Origin: Gammaproteobacteria bacterium | GTDB lineage: Bacteria > Pseudomonadota > Gammaproteobacteria > Steroidobacterales > Steroidobacteraceae | Assembly (NCBI GenBank): GCA_005877705.1 | Contig: VBNY01000219.1 | Coordinates: 1-8,534, forward strand | Direction of reading: 5' to 3' | DNA length: 8,534 bases | Program-made: the position numbers and the translations under genes | The notes under the pieces: model-generated | What the model was told of the DNA's origin: nothing | The model's database searches: none | Seen by the model: the letters and a program-made list of their open reading frames with translations, nothing else | In this document: piece by piece, positions 5,182 to 8,534 of the stretch | How positions within the stretch are numbered: the stretch's first letter is position 1 | How the letters are laid out: each line of letters starts with the position of its first letter

Positions 5182-6537
5182 ATGACAACGCCCAATACGG
5201 CCCGCATGTCTCCGATCGTCCTTGCCGCAGGGGCGCTCGTGGCCGCAGCGCTCTGCCTCCCCGTTCCGGTCGCTACGGCGCAGACCGCCGAAACGGCGTC
5301 CGCGCCCGCAACAATCGTGCTGAAGGCCGCACACGTGTTTGATTCCACCGGGACCGAGCTACGCAGCGGAGCGGCCGTTGTTGTCCGAGGCGATCGGATC
5401 GTTTCCGTTGGAAACGCGTCCCCACCTGCGGGGGCGCGCGTGATCGACCTGGGAGATGCAACAATCCTCCCCGGTTTCATCGATTCCCACGTGCACCTGA
5501 CGCTGGAGCTGCAGAAGGACTACTACCGCGGCTTCTACAACAACATCATGCGCTTTCCTGCCGAGCAAGCTCACTACGCCGCGCTCTATGCGCGCCGTAC
5601 GCTGGATGCCGGCTTCACCACCGTGCGCAACGTAGGCGCCGAGGATTTCGTCGACATCGGACTGCGGAACGCAATCAAAGCCGGCGTCACCGAGGGCCCG
5701 CGCATGCTGACCGCCGCACATGGGATCGGCTCGAGCGGGGGTCACTTTGATAATCCGTCCTTCCCGCCTGATCGTGTCAAGCCGTTGGGTCCGATCGAAG
5801 GCATCTGCAACGGCCCCGACGAGTGCCGGGAGGCGGTCCGCTACCAGATGAAGTGGGGAGCCGATCTGATCAAGATCTCCGCCAGCGGCGGCGTGCTGTC
5901 GGAGGCGGATCCCGTCGATGTCCCGCAACTCACGCCGGAGGAGCTCACCGCGATCATCTCGGAGGCTCACAAATGGAAGCGCAAAGTCGCCGCCCACGCT
6001 CACGGCGACCTCGCCGCCCGTCTCGCGATCGAAGCCGGAGTGGACTCGATCGAGCATGGCAGCTTCCTGACCGAAAGCACTCTGAAGCTCATGAAGGCCA
6101 AGGGAGTGTATCTCGTGCCGACCCGCCTGGCCGTGTACTGGACCAACAAGGAAGCGAACAATTATCCGCCGCAAATCGCCGCGAAGGCGCGCGCCGCCTC
6201 CGCCGCTCACGGCGATATGTTCAAGACGGCGCTGCGGGTCGGGGTGCCGATCGCATTCGGCACGGATTCAGGCGTCTCCCCGCATGGATTGAATGCGATG
6301 GAGTTCGGGCTCATGACGGAGCTCGGAATGCCTCCCACCGGCGCACTTCTGGCGGTCGGAACGCTCGAGGCGGGCAAAGTGGCCGACATCGTTGCAGTGC
6401 GGGGGAACGTGCTCGAGGATATCCGTGCGACCGAGCACCCGGTCTTGGTGATGCATCTCGGACAGGTTGTCGTGCACAAGTCCGGGACGTGCTCGGGGCC
6501 GGGGTGCCCAGTGTCCGCGCCGGGGCCGGGTCTTTAG
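5182..6537 (+). CDS. Secreted metal-dependent amidohydrolase, imidazolonepropionase/Xaa-dipeptidase-like, with internal deletion
   Basis: Member of the amidohydrolase superfamily (TIM barrel, binuclear metal), 451 aa. A signal peptide covers about 1-33: a hydrophobic stretch from residue 11 to 30, then ATA before the likely cleavage site, so the enzyme is probably periplasmic. All expected metal ligands are visible: HVH (His103, His105), Lys231 in LIKISASGG as the carboxylated lysine, His272/His274 in AAHAHG, His292 in IEHGS and Asp362 in GTDSG. This type includes exported Xaa-dipeptidases (prolidase-like), but the substrate cannot be read here. Near the C-terminus MPPTGALLAVGTLEAGKVADIVAV lacks the helix with A-T-x-x-A-A-x-L-L-G that normally stands between ALLA and GTLEAGK, an apparent in-frame loss of about 15-20 residues. 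The last 16 residues, with two Cys and much Gly and Pro, look like a non-conserved tail. The ATG is supported by a good Shine-Dalgarno. Confidence 0.88.
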   Translation: MTTPNTARMSPIVLAAGALVAAALCLPVPVATAQTAETASAPATIVLKAAHVFDSTGTELRSGAAVVVRGDRIVSVGNASPPAGARVIDLGDATILPGFIDSHVHLTLELQKDYYRGFYNNIMRFPAEQAHYAALYARRTLDAGFTTVRNVGAEDFVDIGLRNAIKAGVTEGPRMLTAAHGIGSSGGHFDNPSFPPDRVKPLGPIEGICNGPDECREAVRYQMKWGADLIKISASGGVLSEADPVDVPQLTPEELTAIISEAHKWKRKVAAHAHGDLAARLAIEAGVDSIEHGSFLTESTLKLMKAKGVYLVPTRLAVYWTNKEANNYPPQIAAKARAASAAHGDMFKTALRVGVPIAFGTDSGVSPHGLNAMEFGLMTELGMPPTGALLAVGTLEAGKVADIVAVRGNVLEDIRATEHPVLVMHLGQVVVHKSGTCSGPGCPVSAPGPGL

Positions 6538-6565
6538 AGGCTCCTGGGGCACTGCCGCAACGGCA

Positions 6566-6594
6566 TTGAAGCCGCCGGGCCGCTTAAGTACACT
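6566..6594 (+). promoter_or_regulatory. Candidate tRNA-Pro promoter
   Basis: TTGAAG (6566-6571), a 17-base spacer and TACACT (6589-6594) make a good sigma70-type promoter, followed by a GC-rich discriminator typical of stable RNA genes. The start near 6601 would give a 5' leader of about 53 bases. A second possible -10, TAAGAT (6628-6633), lies closer to the tRNA and also has a GC-rich discriminator, but its -35 is poor. Confidence 0.5.
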
Positions 6595-6653
6595 GCCGGG
6601 CCCGCCATTCTTTGCCGCCCGCGAGCATAAGATGGCGCGCGGCTATCGCATCT

Positions 6654-6730
6654 CGGGGTGTAGCTCAGCTTGGTAGAGCGTTTGGTTCGGGACCAAAAGG
6701 TCGCAGGTTCAAGTCCTGTCACCCCGACCA
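6654..6730 (+). tRNA. tRNA-Pro, anticodon CGG
   Basis: A 77-base cloverleaf with all stems intact. Acceptor CGGGGTG (6654-6660) pairs with CACCCCG (6720-6726). The D stem is GCTC/GAGC. The anticodon stem TTTGG/CCAAA closes the loop TTCGGGA, placing the anticodon CGG at 6688-6690. The T stem GCAGG/CCTGT (one G-U pair) closes TTCAAGT. The discriminator is A and the CCA end is encoded (6728-6730). It reads the proline codon CCG, common in GC-rich genomes. It corresponds to E. coli proK, which has the same TTCGGGA loop. The C at position 1 is typical of bacterial tRNA-Pro. Confidence 0.97.
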
Positions 6731-6738
6731 GGATCCAC

Positions 6739-6757
6739 GCCGGAGCACTCCTCCGGC
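6739..6757. terminator. Hairpin after tRNA-Pro, between convergent genes
   Basis: A perfect 7-bp stem pairs GCCGGAG (6739-6745) with CTCCGGC (6751-6757) around a 5-base loop, 8 bases after the tRNA. No T run follows on either strand. A second GC hairpin (6762-6767 with 6775-6780) overlaps the stop codon of the facing gene. Either could slow polymerase or mark the RNA 3' end, but neither is a classic intrinsic terminator. Confidence 0.35.
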
Positions 6758-6770
6758 AATACGGCGGCGC

Positions 6771-8534
6771 TCATCCGCCGGTCCGGGGTTTGGCGGGCCG
6801 ATACACGGCGAGCTTGCTGTATGTGCGATCGGTATCCCGCTCGGCCATGCCGCCCGTGTTGTTCTGTGAGCTGCGCAGCAGAGCTGTGAATTCCGCGACC
6901 GGTACCGCGGGGCTGAAGCAAAAGCCCTGATACTGATCACAGCCCAGCGCCTTGAGCAGCTCACGCTGCTCGGGTGTCTCGACCCCTTCAGCGACAACCT
7001 TCAGTTGCAGGCTGTGCGCCAGCGACACAATCGCCTTCACGATCGACACATCGTCGGGCCGCGACAACAGCTCGTTGATGAACCCGCGATCGATCTTCAA
7101 CTTGTCGATCGGAAAACGGCGCAGGTAACTCATGCTCGAGTAACCGGTCCCGAAATCGTCCACGGACACGAGCACGCCCATGCGGCTCAGTTGCTCCAGG
7201 ATGGCCACGGACTCTTCCGGATCGCTCATCAGGGCGGTCTCGGTGATCTCCACCTCAAGCAGCTGCGGGTCGAGTTCCGCCGCCTGCAAGGCGTCACTGA
7301 TCACCTGCAGCAGATTGCCGTGCCGGAATTGAAAAGCCGAGAGATTGACGGCCACGCGCATGTGCGGCACGCCCTGGAGCTGCCAGTCCCGGGCCTGCCG
7401 GCAGCCCTCGCGGATGACCCACGCACCGATGGAATCTATCAGGCCGCACTCTTCCGCCATCGGGATGAACTCCGCCGGAAGGATCAAGCCGTGCTCCGGA
7501 TGCCGCCAGCGGACCAGGGCCTCGGCGCCGTGAATGACCCCCGTCGCGGTGTCGACTTTCGGCTGATAGTGGAGCTCGAACTGCCGCAAGCCGAGGGCTG
7601 CATGCAGCTCGCTTTCCAGTTTGACCCGCTCCTGCGTCACCGCGTTCATGCCGGGCGCAAAGTATTGAATGTTGTTTCGACCGCGCTGCTTGGCGCAGTA
7701 CATCGCGGCGTCCGCGTTGGCGATCAGCGTTTCGACACTCTTGCCATCCGCGGGAAAGATGGCGATGCCGATACTCGCGGAAACACGGATGTCAATGCCG
7801 CCCAGCCGTATCGGAGACTGCAGCGCCTCGACGGCTCGGCGTGCGGCCTGCTCGGCGTCCTCACGCTGCACGATCCGGTCGATAACGATCACGAACTCAT
7901 CGCCGCCCAACCGAGCCAGGGTGTCCGTGTTGCGTGCGATGCCCGCCAGCCGATGGGCTACCTCCTTGAGGAGCTCATCGCCCGCCCGGTGCCCAAAGGA
8001 ATCATTGACCAGCTTGAAGCGGTCGAGATCGAACATCGCCAGGGCGAATGCCTGCCCGTCGCGTTCCGCACGCGCCACGGCCTGCGCCAGCCGGTCGTCC
8101 AGCAACACTCGATTCGGCAGACCCGTGAGTGAGTCGTGGCTCGCCAAGTGCCGCAGCTGCTTGTTCGCCGCCTCCAGGCCTTTGGTGCGCGCCTCCACGA
8201 CACGCTCGAGACTCTCCACCTGGCGGCGCAATATCCGCTCATTTTCCCATTTGCGGGTGAGGGCGTTGGCACACTGCAGCACCTCGATGGCCTCGAACGG
8301 CTTCTTGATCACGAGCAGCTTGTCCGAATGATCCAGGCGCGCCACCACCTCGACCCAGTCGTAGTCGGAGTGCGCCGAACAGATGACGACCTGGACATTC
8401 GGGTCAATCGCCCATAAGCGCTCGATCGTCTCCAGGCCATCCCAGCCCGGGGGCATGCGCATATCGACAAATGCCAGCGCGTACGGCCGCTCCTCTGCGA
8501 GCGCCTGCTTGACCCGCGCCACACCTTCCTCGCC
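6771..8534 (-). CDS. Response regulator with receiver, GGDEF and EAL domains (N-terminus cut by window edge)
   Basis: Cyclic-di-GMP signalling protein; 587 C-terminal residues are visible and the frame stays open past 8534. A GTG at 8520-8522 falls inside the receiver domain, so the true start is upstream. Numbering from the visible end: the receiver keeps the phosphoacceptor Asp24 (FVDMRMPPGWDG), Ser53 and Lys78 (KKPF). A helical linker (about 95-130) leads to a GGDEF domain (about 131-293) with intact GGDEF at 210-214 and the inhibitory-site RNTD (RxxD) at 201-204. The EAL domain (about 305-555) keeps EAL at 338-340, Asn397, EITE at 429-432, DDFGTGYSS at 459-467, Lys480 and AEGVET at 515-520. 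Both synthesis and breakdown sites look complete, so the net activity cannot be predicted. A basic tail follows. The partner kinase is not in view; it faces tRNA-Pro. Confidence 0.93.
   Translation of the reverse strand, partial: GEEGVARVKQALAEERPYALAFVDMRMPPGWDGLETIERLWAIDPNVQVVICSAHSDYDWVEVVARLDHSDKLLVIKKPFEAIEVLQCANALTRKWENERILRRQVESLERVVEARTKGLEAANKQLRHLASHDSLTGLPNRVLLDDRLAQAVARAERDGQAFALAMFDLDRFKLVNDSFGHRAGDELLKEVAHRLAGIARNTDTLARLGGDEFVIVIDRIVQREDAEQAARRAVEALQSPIRLGGIDIRVSASIGIAIFPADGKSVETLIANADAAMYCAKQRGRNNIQYFAPGMNAVTQERVKLESELHAALGLRQFELHYQPKVDTATGVIHGAEALVRWRHPEHGLILPAEFIPMAEECGLIDSIGAWVIREGCRQARDWQLQGVPHMRVAVNLSAFQFRHGNLLQVISDALQAAELDPQLLEVEITETALMSDPEESVAILEQLSRMGVLVSVDDFGTGYSSMSYLRRFPIDKLKIDRGFINELLSRPDDVSIVKAIVSLAHSLQLKVVAEGVETPEQRELLKALGCDQYQGFCFSPAVPVAEFTALLRSSQNNTGGMAERDTDRTYSKLAVYRPAKPRTGG

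Noticed and set aside
5359..6210. Minus-strand open frame of 283 codons opposite the amidohydrolase
   Set aside because: Antisense to a gene with signal peptide, Shine-Dalgarno and all metal ligands; no protein features of its own.
6534..6930. Small open frames over the tRNA (MTGLEPATFWSRTKR on minus; GVAQLGRAFGSGPKG and MVERLVRDQKVAGSSP on plus)
   Set aside because: These are the well-known false proteins produced by translating tRNA genes, frequent in databases as spurious hypotheticals.
7005..8132. Plus-strand open frame of 375 codons opposite the GGDEF-EAL gene
   Set aside because: Antisense shadow of a gene with intact conserved motifs; its protein is His/Arg/Gln-rich without a domain.

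Overview
The window is a GC-rich stretch of bacterial chromosome made mostly of conserved housekeeping genes. The content and order (ileS, ribF, rpsT, obgE, rpmA, rplU, ispB) match the layout I recall for Pseudomonas and Xanthomonas, so a high-GC gammaproteobacterium is the best guess. I cannot fix the genus. From memory, Nevskiales/Steroidobacter-like or xanthomonad-like bacteria would fit.

Layout. 1-712 (-): 5' part of ileS (isoleucyl-tRNA synthetase), overlapping the end of ribF (705-1652, -; FMN/FAD synthesis). 1653-1833: divergent promoter region. 1834-2097 (+): rpsT (ribosomal protein S20), read from a GTG start. 2164-3926 (-): the rplU-rpmA-obgE cluster (L21, L27, Obg GTPase). It has a strong sigma70-type promoter upstream of rplU and a clear intrinsic terminator between rpmA and obgE. 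3927-4139: divergent intergenic region. 4140-5108 (+): ispB-type long-chain polyprenyl diphosphate synthase, supplying the quinone side chain. 5182-6537 (+): secreted metal-dependent amidohydrolase of the imidazolonepropionase-like/Xaa-dipeptidase type, with an apparent internal deletion near its C-terminus. 6654-6730 (+): tRNA-Pro(CGG). 6771-8534 (-): a response regulator with receiver, GGDEF and EAL domains, cut by the window edge.

How they work together. The left two thirds serve translation (charging, ribosome proteins, ribosome assembly) and cofactor or quinone supply. The right third changes to periplasmic hydrolysis and cyclic-di-GMP signalling, so the conserved synteny block appears to end after ispB. 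Two genes I would expect in this neighbourhood, murJ (between rpsT and ribF) and proB (next to obgE in Pseudomonas), are absent.

No intergenic stretch exceeds 300 bases; the longest is about 213. I see no insertion sequence, CRISPR array, phage gene or defence system. I found no clearly undescribed system. The points most worth a second look are the rpmA/obgE terminator, the amidohydrolase deletion, the missing murJ, and the GTG start of rpsT with its leader hairpin.
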